A stretch of 64,000 bases of DNA from Rathayibacter sp. VKM Ac-2760 (GTDB lineage Bacteria; Actinomycetota; Actinomycetes; Actinomycetales; Microbacteriaceae), in NCBI RefSeq assembly GCF_009834185.1, contig NZ_CP047173.1, forward strand, positions 3,162,001-3,226,000. The letters run 5' to 3'. Below are positions 17,223 to 24,663 of this stretch, in pieces; position 1 is the stretch's first letter, and each line of letters starts with the position of its first letter. Made by a program: the position numbers and the translations under genes. The notes beneath the pieces are model-generated. The model was given only the letters and a program-made list of their open reading frames with translations, ran no database searches and was not told the DNA's origin.

Positions 17223-19033
17223 GCTAGATCTCTCTTCCCCGACCTCATCGTCAGATGGTGCTCGTGCCGCACCCGTCCTAGCCAACTTCCAGCAGCAACG
17301 GCGAAGTTGACGGCCGCTGCGGCCGACATGGCCAACCAGCTCTGATCTGGGTCGAACCCGTCCAGCTTAACGCTTCGTGCCTGGTCGATGACCAGGAAAA
17401 CGCCGAACAGCGCCAAGGTCACTGTCGCCAGCGGCACGAGCCTCGCTGTCATGCTCGGGCGACGATTTTCGCGTCCGGCCTCAAAACCTGTCATCGCTGC
17501 CACTGCAACGGGGACGGCGAGCAGCAACCCGATCAGCGGAAGGTCTCCCGTGTCTCCGAGGGACGAGTCATCGAGAGTCAGGACATGCCGAAGCGTGATC
17601 GCCGCGATCACGATGAAAGCCGCGAAGGCTGCGAAGGTGGGCGCAGCTAGCGATCCTGGCGACCGCTCCTCGAAGTTGGCGGCCAGAACGATGCGAGGGG
17701 GCGGCGAGGGACGCTCATAGTCAGTGATCGCGGCAAGCGGCGCCTTCTTCTCTGGCACTGGCGCTCGGAAGTAAGCATGCATACGACGTTGCCCAGATAC
17801 AGGGCTAATCTCACCCTTCATCTTTGCAATCTCTTCGCGCTTGCCATAGATGCCGGGAGACGCCAGGAACGTGCCGGGTGCGCCTTCGATCTGCAAGTGG
17901 TAGCTCCGCGTAAGACGCGAATTACCGATCTCGAAATAAATCCGACCCGGCCGAACCCCGAAAGTCAGGCGAATATGCTCAAGCCGACGCGATATGAAGT
18001 TCAGGATCTTAGCTTTTCGCTCCGACTTTTCGTTACGAACATCGGCGTCAATTGGCCTAACTACGCGCTGTTCAAGCTTGAAGCGAACAGCGTCCGGCCA
18101 CCGCAGCTTTTTTGCCTCTTCAACGGGAAATGGAACGCACACAGGGTGCGAAAGAGCAACTCGTTCCAGCACGTCGATCAGCGTTCTGACATGCTCATCG
18201 GCCGCCTCCACCTTCGGAGCATGGTCCCGGGACCGAGCGGCGATGTGTTGTAGAAGTGGAGCGACCTCTCCTGCTTTGCGTCCCTCAGGAGCAGAGAGCA
18301 GATCCGCAACTCGCGGCTCAATACTCGTTGTGTACTCCGTAAAGAAGGATTTTGAGAAGTTGAAAGCTAGCGCTCGAAGAACTGCCATTTCAAATACCAT
18401 GACGTCGTCGTAAGCGAGCGTCGAGAGGCGCTTATCGCCCGGCCCAAAGGCCCTGAACCCATTCAGTAGCAGCCCCCGTGGCGGGAATTGCAGGGGAATT
18501 ACCAAGTCGCCGGCCGGCGCTGGCGAGGTAGGTTCCGCCTCAGCAGAGGTGGCGCCGTCTGGCGAAACTTCGGACGCGGTAGTAGGAGTCAATTTTGGCA
18601 CTTCCGCACCGATCAGTGTCTGATCGTATTGCTCCACCCGTACCGAAAAGGTCGATTCGACGATGATCGATGAGTGACTTGGTGAAACCAATTCGGAGAT
18701 GCGGAGGAAGTAGGTAACGGGGTCGATAGCGCAACCGATGAAAAGGTCAAGTTGCTCAGAACTTATGCGATGGATTCCTTCTTCTGAGACCCATTCATCG
18801 AGGCTATCTCCACCGGCCGCCTCGTAACCGGGTTCTTCGAACTCTGACTTCTGAGTACGGGTCCGTTCGCGGAAGCGGAACTCAAAGTAGAAGAGTCCTG
18901 CAACGGCGAAGACGACCGCGAAGTAAGCGGACAGGCCCCGATGTGAATAGTTTGATGCGCCGAGCGCAAGGACGATAAACAGCACGCCGCCCACGGCGCA
19001 CACCCCTGCAGCCAGCCACTTACTCTGCGACAT
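17219..19033 (-). CDS. large hypothetical membrane protein (2 + 4 helices)
   Basis: A 604-residue protein of unknown function. Two hydrophobic helices lie in residues about 8-52, a soluble region of about 390 residues follows, and four helices lie in about 455-590 (for example LPLIGLLLAVPVAVAAMTGF). The soluble part contains a Pro/Ala/Glu-rich linker near residue 150 and a region with YFEIGNSRLTRSYHLQIEG. Base composition is AT-richer than the flanking chromosome, with rare A/T third positions, a sign of transfer. No nuclease, ATPase or nucleotide-binding motif was seen. It is followed by an overlapping 74-codon gene. Confidence 0.7.
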   Translation of the reverse strand: MSQSKWLAAGVCAVGGVLFIVLALGASNYSHRGLSAYFAVVFAVAGLFYFEFRFRERTRTQKSEFEEPGYEAAGGDSLDEWVSEEGIHRISSEQLDLFIGCAIDPVTYFLRISELVSPSHSSIIVESTFSVRVEQYDQTLIGAEVPKLTPTTASEVSPDGATSAEAEPTSPAPAGDLVIPLQFPPRGLLLNGFRAFGPGDKRLSTLAYDDVMVFEMAVLRALAFNFSKSFFTEYTTSIEPRVADLLSAPEGRKAGEVAPLLQHIAARSRDHAPKVEAADEHVRTLIDVLERVALSHPVCVPFPVEEAKKLRWPDAVRFKLEQRVVRPIDADVRNEKSERKAKILNFISRRLEHIRLTFGVRPGRIYFEIGNSRLTRSYHLQIEGAPGTFLASPGIYGKREEIAKMKGEISPVSGQRRMHAYFRAPVPEKKAPLAAITDYERPSPPPRIVLAANFEERSPGSLAAPTFAAFAAFIVIAAITLRHVLTLDDSSLGDTGDLPLIGLLLAVPVAVAAMTGFEAGRENRRPSMTARLVPLATVTLALFGVFLVIDQARSVKLDGFDPDQSWLAMSAAAAVNFAVAAGSWLGRVRHEHHLTMRSGKRDLA

Positions 19034-19743
19034 TCGCCCCCCAGATCCACGATGCTGCCGTCAGACTAGTGGGCAGGCCAAGACTGACGGACATCCTCGG
19101 ACCCTCCGCCTGTTGCCGGAAGCTCTCTTATGTAGCTGTTCTAGGGACACTTGGGCAGTTCATGAGGGCGAACAGATGGTAAGCGACGAGAACTCGCTTC
19201 GCGAACGGATCGCGCGCGGACGATCGTCGATTCCATCGAGACAGCTCTACAGTCACGGCATGACCCCCAACCGAAGCCTCAAACCAGGTCCAGGTGATCG
19301 CCGTGGTCGTGGCGGTGGCCGCTTCCCTAGTTGCCCCCTCCGTCTCTGCTGCCGACAGGAGAAACGCCGGCGAGGTCGCCGACATGGATCGGACTGCTGC
19401 AGCTCGGCAGGCAGCGCTTACAGGTGGAGGTTGACGGCCGCTACTCGCCTGCTCGAGAACATGAACCGCGGAGGTTCGACGGATTGTAGGAGCACATCGG
19501 CCCGTTGAGCTGCACGATCGGCGCGACGGTTTTGCTTCCGTACGTGATGGAATTGGAGCAGTGCGCCAGCGTGGGGCGAGTCTGCGGAAGTCGATGCGGA
19601 CGTTGCCGTACCGCGAGCCGTCAAACGCTCCGAGTCGGAGATGTACGCTTCCGCATGCATCTCAGGCTCGGCGAGACTCCGCATCGAACCGAGACACTGG
19701 CCTAGATTTCGGGCGCAAACCACGCGGTTTACGAAGGAGCTGC
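19034..19743. other. gap of 710 bases without a convincing gene
   Basis: This gap separates the divergent membrane-protein and HEPN-motif genes and must hold both promoters. A 46-codon frame at 19294-19434 begins like a secretion signal (VIAVVVAVAASLVAPSVSA) and then stops; it could be the remnant of a secreted-protein gene. Other frames here are Arg/Ser-rich and look non-coding. Confidence 0.4.
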
Positions 19744-20310
19744 ATGAACGAGCCGAGCAAGATCGCCGACGAGCTCGAGCTGATGCGATACAGCTATGTC
19801 TACTCGACGACCGGCGGGGTGATGCTCGCTGCCCACGAGAGCAGAGACCAAATTATGCACCTAATAGGTCTGCCGACTGAGGGAACGTCCATGATGAACG
19901 TGCGGTCAGATGGCTCCGAGCATTGGATCGTGCTCGACAAATACTTCGAGCCGGGACCGGGCATCGACGCGGTCAGCGAAGCGATCATGCACTCCTGGGC
20001 TTCACTTATGTGCCTGACCATGGGCCATCGACTGAAAGAGTCCGGTTTGAGTACGCGGCCTCTGTTCGAATTCGTGCGACACCTTCGCAATGCCGTAGCC
20101 CACGGTGAAACCTTCACAATTGACCACTGGAAGGGAACGGCCCAATTCGATCACCTGATCATCACGCCTGACCACAACGGCATCAGGCTGTGGGACTTCT
20201 TGACGGCTGGCGATGTTCTCGCCCTACTCGACGCCGTGATTCTGGAGCTTCGAGCGGAAGCCGTAGCGTCGAACCAAAGAGACGCCCCCTCGCCGCTCCC
20301 GAAGGAGTAA
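19744..20310 (+). CDS. HEPN-like protein (candidate RNase)
   Basis: A 188-residue, mostly helical protein. FVRHLRNAVAHGETF contains Arg115-Asn-Ala-Val-Ala-His120, the Rx4H signature of HEPN domains, many of which are metal-independent RNases in toxin-antitoxin, abortive-infection and CRISPR systems. AAGGAG lies seven bases before the ATG at 19744. No nucleotidyltransferase (MNT) antitoxin gene is adjacent. Its place in an integrated element makes a defence or element-stability role plausible, but some HEPN relatives are non-catalytic, so activity is inference. Confidence 0.65.
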   Translation: MNEPSKIADELELMRYSYVYSTTGGVMLAAHESRDQIMHLIGLPTEGTSMMNVRSDGSEHWIVLDKYFEPGPGIDAVSEAIMHSWASLMCLTMGHRLKESGLSTRPLFEFVRHLRNAVAHGETFTIDHWKGTAQFDHLIITPDHNGIRLWDFLTAGDVLALLDAVILELRAEAVASNQRDAPSPLPKE

Positions 20311-20322
20311 CGAAGGGGCGTC
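20281..20322. terminator. hairpin terminator at end of HEPN gene
   Basis: GACGCCCCCTCG (20281-20292) pairs with CGAAGGGGCGTC (20311-20322) with one mismatch and an 18-base loop containing the stop codon. It could also end the minus-strand gene remnant that stops at 20334. Confidence 0.5.
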
Positions 20323-20333
20323 ACAAGCACCGT

Positions 20334-20453
20334 TCAGGCGGTCACGGCCAGGGCAGAGTTCACACGGTCGCGGGTGGTGGCCTCGATACCGATGGCAGAG
20401 CAGTAGTCGGCTATTCCCTGTAGTACGGCGGTGGAGACGGATTGGCTCGCAGC
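20334..20453 (-). pseudogene. C-terminal fragment of an unidentified gene
   Basis: A 39-codon open stretch without a start codon reads like the end of a real protein (VSTAVLQGIADYCSAIG, then ATTRDRVNSALAVTA and a stop). It has coding-like third positions and a terminator hairpin just beyond. Upstream it is cut by a stop at 20454-20456, where plus-strand coding begins. It looks like the remnant of a gene truncated by deletion inside the element. Confidence 0.35.
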
Positions 20454-20527
20454 TCACCTACGACGACCTCGAGGAGGAGGACACCCGTTTCGACAGAGGC
20501 GGCCCGTATCCGAGGTCACGCCGATCG

Positions 20528-21016
20528 ATGTGGGTCATGGGTCACAGCTGGGTCGAGATCCAGAACGAGGACACCGACTCCCTCGTGATCCTCCGGCTGC
20601 AGAACTACCTCGAGCTCGGAGAGCCAATGCGCATCACCTCGGTGATCCTGCCCTTCGAGGGGTCCAGGGACATCACCGGCTCAGACCTCCGGGCGATTCC
20701 GGTGGCGGCCCTGAACGCGGCGTTCAACCGGCACGAGATCGAGGGGCAGATCAAGATGCGGATCGGCATCGCGCTCGCCGGCTCGCCAGCTGGATCGCCG
20801 CTTGATCCTCTTCCGCCCGCTAGCGCTACGGATCGCTTCGCTGCACTGGTTGCCCGCCAGTACATGGAGATCGAGCGCCCCACCGGGACGGGAAATGTCG
20901 CCCGTCGACTCGCCGAGCTGAATGGGGCACCACTTCCGTCCGCTCAGCGCTGGATCGCTCGGGCACGCAAGCACGGGTACCTTCCCCCCGCAACGCCCGC
21001 GAACCGCCGTGGCTGA
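20528..21016 (+). CDS. small helix-turn-helix protein preceding integrase
   Basis: A 162-residue protein. The N-terminal 90 residues form a predicted alpha/beta module (VILRLQNYLELGEPMRITSV). The C-terminal 50 residues (NVARRLAELNGAPLPSAQRW) read as a helix-turn-helix. Small proteins of this type often precede integrases in actinobacterial elements and may regulate integration or excision; this role is inferred. Its stop overlaps the integrase start by eight bases. The frame stays open upstream with protein-like codons (LTYDDLEEEDTRFDRGG) but no start codon, so the gene may have lost its original N-terminus. Confidence 0.6.
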   Translation: MWVMGHSWVEIQNEDTDSLVILRLQNYLELGEPMRITSVILPFEGSRDITGSDLRAIPVAALNAAFNRHEIEGQIKMRIGIALAGSPAGSPLDPLPPASATDRFAALVARQYMEIERPTGTGNVARRLAELNGAPLPSAQRWIARARKHGYLPPATPANRRG

Positions 21017-22226
21017 GAAGCGAGCTCGCCGACGAGGACGAGGCGCGATCTACTCGTACGCCACGAAAGCCGGGAAGCGTTGGCGCTGGCAGATCTACGA
21101 GCCGGTCAACGCGTCCGAGCCCGATGGGGAGCTACGGCGCGTCAGCAAGGGCGGTTACAGGACCGCAGACGAAGCCGACGACGGTCTTCGTGACGCACTC
21201 CTCAAGCTCAAGAACCACGTCCGTTCGACCGCAGCGGGAGGAATATCACTCGCGTCGTTCGGGCTCGAGTGGCTTGATAGCCTTCGTCTCGCTCCATCCA
21301 CTGTCGCCGGCTACCGACGTCTCTTCCGTCTCTACATCGAGCCTCAGCTTGGTACGTCGAAGCTCGACAAGATCACCCCGAGCCGCCTCTCGCGCCACTA
21401 CGCCGAGCTTGCTCGATCAGGAGGCGCAGCGGGAGGACCTATCTCCGCGAACACCATCCGCAAGGCCCACGTCATCCTCGGCTCCATCCTCGATGCGGCG
21501 ATCGACGACGGCCTGCTCGCGTCAAACCCGGCGCGTAGAACGCGTCTGGTCAAGGCGCCTACAGGGAAGCAAGTCCGCGAGCAGGCACCCGAGATGGTCA
21601 CCTGGTCAGCCGAGCAGCTCAAGCGGTACCTCGAGTGGGACCGCGACGTCTACGGCGATGAGCACTTCACCTATTGGCTAGTGCTCGCTCAGACAGGGAT
21701 GAGGCGCAGCGAGGCGCTCGCCCTCAAGTGGGCAGACGTCGACCAGGCACGCAACCGCATCTCGATCCGTCGAGCCGCGGACACGATCAACATCGGCACG
21801 GTCAAGAGCACGAAGAGCGGCAGCGCGAGGGTCGTCGACGTCGACTCCTCCGTCACTGATGCCCTTCGCGCCTGGAAGGGGCTGCGCGGGTCCATCTCTC
21901 TCGATCTGGCCAGAGGAGACGCCTTCATTTTCGGCAACGATTCGGGAGACGTGATCAACCCGAACCGCGCAACGATGCGGTGGTCGGTGAGGGTGGCCGC
22001 AGCTCGACGCCGCTTGGGCGACGAGGCGCTTCCGGTCATGGGGCTTCATGGGCTGCGGCACACTCACGCAACGCTGCTCCTCGGCGCGGGTATTCACCCG
22101 AAGGTGGTGCAGGAGCGCCTGGGCCACAGCGACATCTCGATCACGATGTCCGTCTACTCTCACGTCACCGAGACGATGCAAAGAGACGCCGTCGACCGGC
22201 TTGCAGCCATCATGGCGGGCGCTTAG
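21009..22226 (+). CDS. int: tyrosine-type site-specific integrase
   Basis: A 405-residue phage-type tyrosine recombinase. Residues about 15-60 form an N-terminal arm-binding domain, about 75-170 a SAM-like core-binding domain, and about 190-400 the catalytic domain. The catalytic set is complete: Arg232 (TGMRRSE), His347 and Arg350 (HGLRHTH), His373 (LGHS) and nucleophile Tyr383 (SVYSH). The GTG at 21009 overlaps the preceding gene by eight bases. It lies 78 bases from the tRNA-Arg core, the usual place for the integrase of an element inserted in a tRNA. Confidence 0.92.
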   Translation: MAEKRARRRGRGAIYSYATKAGKRWRWQIYEPVNASEPDGELRRVSKGGYRTADEADDGLRDALLKLKNHVRSTAAGGISLASFGLEWLDSLRLAPSTVAGYRRLFRLYIEPQLGTSKLDKITPSRLSRHYAELARSGGAAGGPISANTIRKAHVILGSILDAAIDDGLLASNPARRTRLVKAPTGKQVREQAPEMVTWSAEQLKRYLEWDRDVYGDEHFTYWLVLAQTGMRRSEALALKWADVDQARNRISIRRAADTINIGTVKSTKSGSARVVDVDSSVTDALRAWKGLRGSISLDLARGDAFIFGNDSGDVINPNRATMRWSVRVAAARRRLGDEALPVMGLHGLRHTHATLLLGAGIHPKVVQERLGHSDISITMSVYSHVTETMQRDAVDRLAAIMAGA

Positions 22227-22245
22227 GCACACGGTTCGGCACACC
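22227..22245 (+). repeat. arm-type integrase site candidate, right end
   Basis: GCACACGGTTCGGCACACC starts directly after the integrase stop codon and lies 59 bases from the right core. It matches 14326-14344 at 18 of 19 positions in the same orientation and carries the same two GCACAC elements 12 bases apart. Confidence 0.6.
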
Positions 22246-22303
22246 GCCCAAATCGGGAGACGCGTCAATCAGCAGTTTTTCCTGATCAGAGCGCCTTTAG
22301 TGG

Positions 22304-22327
22304 TGGTGCCCCTGGAGGGACTCGAAC
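22304..22327 (+). other. right attachment site (att core in tRNA-Arg)
   Basis: These 24 bases, spanning the CCA end to the T-loop of tRNA-Arg, are identical to 14181-14204. They mark the integrase-proximal border of the element. Confidence 0.8.
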
Positions 22328-22378
22328 CCCCAACCTGCTCCTTAGGACGGAGTCGCTCTTCCATTGAGCTACAGAGGC
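22304..22378 (-). tRNA. tRNA-Arg (anticodon CCT)
   Basis: Read on the minus strand, a 75-base cloverleaf folds with acceptor stem GCCTCTG/CAGGGGC, D-arm GCTCAATGGAAGAGC, anticodon loop GTCCTAA (CCT, reading AGG codons), T-arm with TTCGAGT loop and an encoded CCA end. The outermost anticodon-stem pair is an A-C mismatch. Its 3' 24 bases are the att core, so the gene was kept intact when the element integrated. Confidence 0.93.
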
Positions 22379-22418
22379 CGGTGCCGTCCAGTGTACCGAT
22401 CGCCGGGAGCCGTCGCTC

Positions 22419-22469
22419 TTGACACGGCACGAGCCACATGGTTGGTTAGTTACTGCACCAACGAACCAA
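22419..22469 (+). promoter_or_regulatory. promoter and GntR operator of the ABC exporter operon
   Basis: A perfect -35 TTGACA (22419-22424) is followed by an inverted repeat. TTGGTTAGTT (22442-22451) and AACGAACCAA (22460-22469) pair at nine of ten positions across an eight-base centre. The dyad covers the expected -10 region, so binding by the GntR protein encoded 36 bases downstream would block transcription. This is the layout of self-repressing YtrA-type operons. Confidence 0.6.
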
Positions 22470-22504
22470 TACACCGCAGCAGCCGAACCGAGGGAAGGAG
22501 CCCC

Positions 22505-22867
22505 ATGGACGACTCCCGCCCGATCTTCCTGCAGATCGCCGAGCAGATCGAGAACGACATCATCGCGGGCGCGCTGCCCGAGGAGGACCAGGTCCCGTCG
22601 ACGAACGAGTTCGCCGCGTTCCACCGCATCAACCCGGCCACGGCCGGCAAGGGCGTGAACCTGCTCGTCGACGAGGGCGTCCTGTACAAGAAGAGGGGGA
22701 TCGGCATGTTCGTCGCCGAGGGCGCCCGCGGCCGGCTGGTCGAGAAGCGCCGCACGCAGTTCCGCGACCAGTTCGTCGCACCGCTCCTCGCGGAGGCCGC
22801 CAAGCTCGGCCTCACCCGCGAGCAGCTCACCGCCATGATCACCGACACCGAAGGAGGATCGCGATGA
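22505..22867 (+). CDS. GntR family (YtrA-like) transcriptional regulator
   Basis: A 120-residue regulator with an N-terminal GntR winged helix (PIFLQIAEQIENDIIAGALP, then VPSTNEFAAFHRINPATAGK). It has only a short helical C-terminal extension, which is typical of the YtrA subfamily. AGGGAAGGAG lies about five bases before the ATG. Its stop overlaps the ABC ATPase start (ATGA). It very likely represses its own operon through the dyad at 22442-22469 and is released by an envelope or antibiotic signal. Confidence 0.88.
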   Translation: MDDSRPIFLQIAEQIENDIIAGALPEEDQVPSTNEFAAFHRINPATAGKGVNLLVDEGVLYKKRGIGMFVAEGARGRLVEKRRTQFRDQFVAPLLAEAAKLGLTREQLTAMITDTEGGSR

Positions 22868-23754
22868 GCGCGGTCATCGAGGTCGACGGCCTCAGCAAGC
22901 ACTACGGCAGCATGCACGCCGTCTCCGACGTCAGCTTCGCCCTCGAGGAGAACCGGATCCACGGCCTCCTCGGCCGCAACGGCGCCGGCAAGACCACCCT
23001 GATGTCCCTGCTCACCGGGCAGGAGTTCGCCAGCACCGGCAGCATCCGGGTCTTCGGCCAGACACCCGTCGAGAACGCCGCCGTCCTCTCCCGCACCTGC
23101 TTCATCAAGGAGAGCCAGAAGTACCCCGAGGACTTCAAGGTCAAGCACGTCCTCCGCAGCGCCCGCTGGTTCTTCGAGGGCTGGGACGAGGAGTTCGCCC
23201 AAGAGCTCATCGTCGACTTCCGCCTCCCGCTCGAGCGCCGCGTCAAGAAGCTCAGCCGCGGCCAGCTCTCCGCGATCGGCGTCATCGTCGGCCTCGCCTC
23301 CCGCGCCCCGCTGACCTTCTTCGACGAGCCCTACCTCGGCCTCGACGCCGTCGCCCGGCAGCTCTTCTACGACCGCCTGCTCGCCGACTTCGCCGAGCAC
23401 CCGCGCACCGTCGTCCTCTCCACCCACCTGATCGACGAGGTGAGCAGCCTCCTCGAGCACGTCCTCGTCATCGACGACGGCCGCCTCCTCGTCGACAGCG
23501 ACACGGAGGAGCTGCGCGGCTCGGCCGCCACCGTCACGGGCGCCCGCGCCGCCGTCGACTCCTTCACCGAGGGCCGCGAGGTTCTCTCCCGCAGCGGAGT
23601 CGGCGGCCTCGCCACCGCGACGCTCCCCCACCTCGGCACCGCCGACCGCGACGAGGCCCGCCACCGCGGCCTCGAGCTCGAGCCCGTCTCGCTCCAGCAG
23701 CTCGTCGTCCAGCTGACCACCGGAAAGCCGACCACCGGAAAGGCCGCATCATGA
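22864..23754 (+). CDS. ABC transporter ATP-binding protein
   Basis: A 296-residue ABC ATPase. Walker A is GRNGAGKTT near residue 40 and the signature LSRGQLSA near residue 135. Walker B is PLTFFDEP near residue 150, and the switch His is in LSTHL. The C-terminal region of about 90 residues lies beyond the core domain. It is encoded between the GntR regulator and a permease, overlapping each by four bases. It is probably an exporter for a drug, peptide or lipid; the substrate cannot be told from sequence. Confidence 0.9.
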   Translation: MSAVIEVDGLSKHYGSMHAVSDVSFALEENRIHGLLGRNGAGKTTLMSLLTGQEFASTGSIRVFGQTPVENAAVLSRTCFIKESQKYPEDFKVKHVLRSARWFFEGWDEEFAQELIVDFRLPLERRVKKLSRGQLSAIGVIVGLASRAPLTFFDEPYLGLDAVARQLFYDRLLADFAEHPRTVVLSTHLIDEVSSLLEHVLVIDDGRLLVDSDTEELRGSAATVTGARAAVDSFTEGREVLSRSGVGGLATATLPHLGTADRDEARHRGLELEPVSLQQLVVQLTTGKPTTGKAAS

Positions 23755-24506
23755 CCGCCCTCGCCCCGCAGCGCTCCGTCGCGCGCCACCGCCTGCTCAG
23801 CATCGTCCGCCTGCACCTCGCGAACCCGGCGACCCTGCTCGTCACCCCGCTGCTGATCCTCGGCGCGATCTTCCTCGGCAGCCTGATCATCTGGCTGCTC
23901 GTCCTGCGGATGGTCGGCGTCCCGGCCGCCGGCGGCGACTCCGGCGTGCAGATCACCGGCGGCACGACGTTCATCTTCATCTACATGCTGGTCGTCGCGA
24001 TCCAGGCCACGAACGTCACCTTCGCCCTCGCGCTGGGCTACGGCTCGACCCGCCGCGACTACTCCCTCGGCACGGCGCTGACCTTCGTCGGCCTGTCCGC
24101 CGCCTGGACCGTCCTCTACTCCACGATGTCCGCGCTCGAGCAGGCGACGAACGGCTGGGGGCTCGGCGGCTACATGTTCCGCGCCGGACCGTTCACCGAC
24201 GTGCCCTGGCTCGCCCAGGCGTTCGCGACGTTCAGCCTGTTCCTCTTCTTCTTCTTCGCCGGCTCGGCGGTCGCCGCCGTCTACGTCCGCTGGCGGGCCA
24301 CGGGGATGACCGTCTTCTTCCTCGCCCTCGGCGCGCTGATCGTCGGCCTGATCGCCCTGGTCACCCTCACCGACAGCTGGGACTCCGTCTGGCTCGCCTT
24401 CGAGGCGATCGGCTTCACCGGCGCCTTCGCGCTGCTGCTCGTCCCGACGGTCCTGTCCGCGGTCCTCGGCGCCCTGATCCTCCGCCGAGCCACCCCCCGC
24501 GGCTGA
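23751..24506 (+). CDS. ABC transporter permease
   Basis: A 251-residue membrane protein with about six hydrophobic segments (for example PLLILGAIFLGSLIIWLLVL, LFLFFFFAGSAVAAVYV). It is overlapped by the preceding ATPase gene (ATGA) and ends the three-gene GntR-controlled operon. No family name beyond ABC-2-like permease can be given. A long hairpin lies nine bases after the stop. Confidence 0.85.
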   Translation: MTALAPQRSVARHRLLSIVRLHLANPATLLVTPLLILGAIFLGSLIIWLLVLRMVGVPAAGGDSGVQITGGTTFIFIYMLVVAIQATNVTFALALGYGSTRRDYSLGTALTFVGLSAAWTVLYSTMSALEQATNGWGLGGYMFRAGPFTDVPWLAQAFATFSLFLFFFFAGSAVAAVYVRWRATGMTVFFLALGALIVGLIALVTLTDSWDSVWLAFEAIGFTGAFALLLVPTVLSAVLGALILRRATPRG

Positions 24507-24514
24507 CCCGGCCG

Positions 24515-24583
24515 CAGAACATCAGCTGAGAGAGGGGGGCATCCGCTGAGGAGCGATGCCCGCCCTTCTCAGCCGACGTTCTG
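24515..24583. terminator. long imperfect inverted repeat between exporter operon and phosphoketolase
   Basis: Two 29-base arms, 24515-24543 and 24555-24583, match at 24 of 29 positions with an 11-base loop. It probably ends the exporter operon. The gap to the phosphoketolase start (81 bases beyond) must also contain that gene's promoter. Confidence 0.6.
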
Positions 24584-24663
24584 CGGTGAGCGGCCCCGTC
24601 GGACGGCGCCCCGCCACCCGCAAGGCCCTTCCGCCCCGCCCCCTCGCCTGCGAGCGTTGCAGC

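Larger units (their letters stand above)
14181..22327. mobile_element. integrative element in tRNA-Arg(CCT)
   Basis: An 8.1-kb element is bounded by a perfect 24-bp direct repeat, 14181-14204 and 22304-22327. The right copy is the 3' end of an intact tRNA-Arg(CCT) gene. A tyrosine integrase gene lies directly beside the tRNA, preceded by a small DNA-binding protein gene, and short paired repeats sit inside both ends. The genes between are mostly unknown, and composition is visibly AT-richer than the flanks, especially near 17.8-18.8 kb. No capsid, tail, relaxase or replication protein was recognised, so it may be a satellite-like or degenerate integrative element. Confidence 0.85.

Noticed and set aside
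19294..19434. 46-codon gene for a secreted peptide
   Set aside because: The N-terminus looks like a signal peptide, but there is no Shine-Dalgarno, the mature part is 20-odd residues of low information and the frame ends abruptly. It is mentioned only as a possible remnant.
14181..22327. Complete prophage
   Set aside because: No terminase, portal, capsid, tail, lysis or replication gene was recognised, and 8 kb is too small for a full phage.
24515..24583. Miniature inverted-repeat transposable element
   Set aside because: The arms are immediately adjacent with an 11-base loop and show no target duplication; a terminator-type hairpin is simpler.
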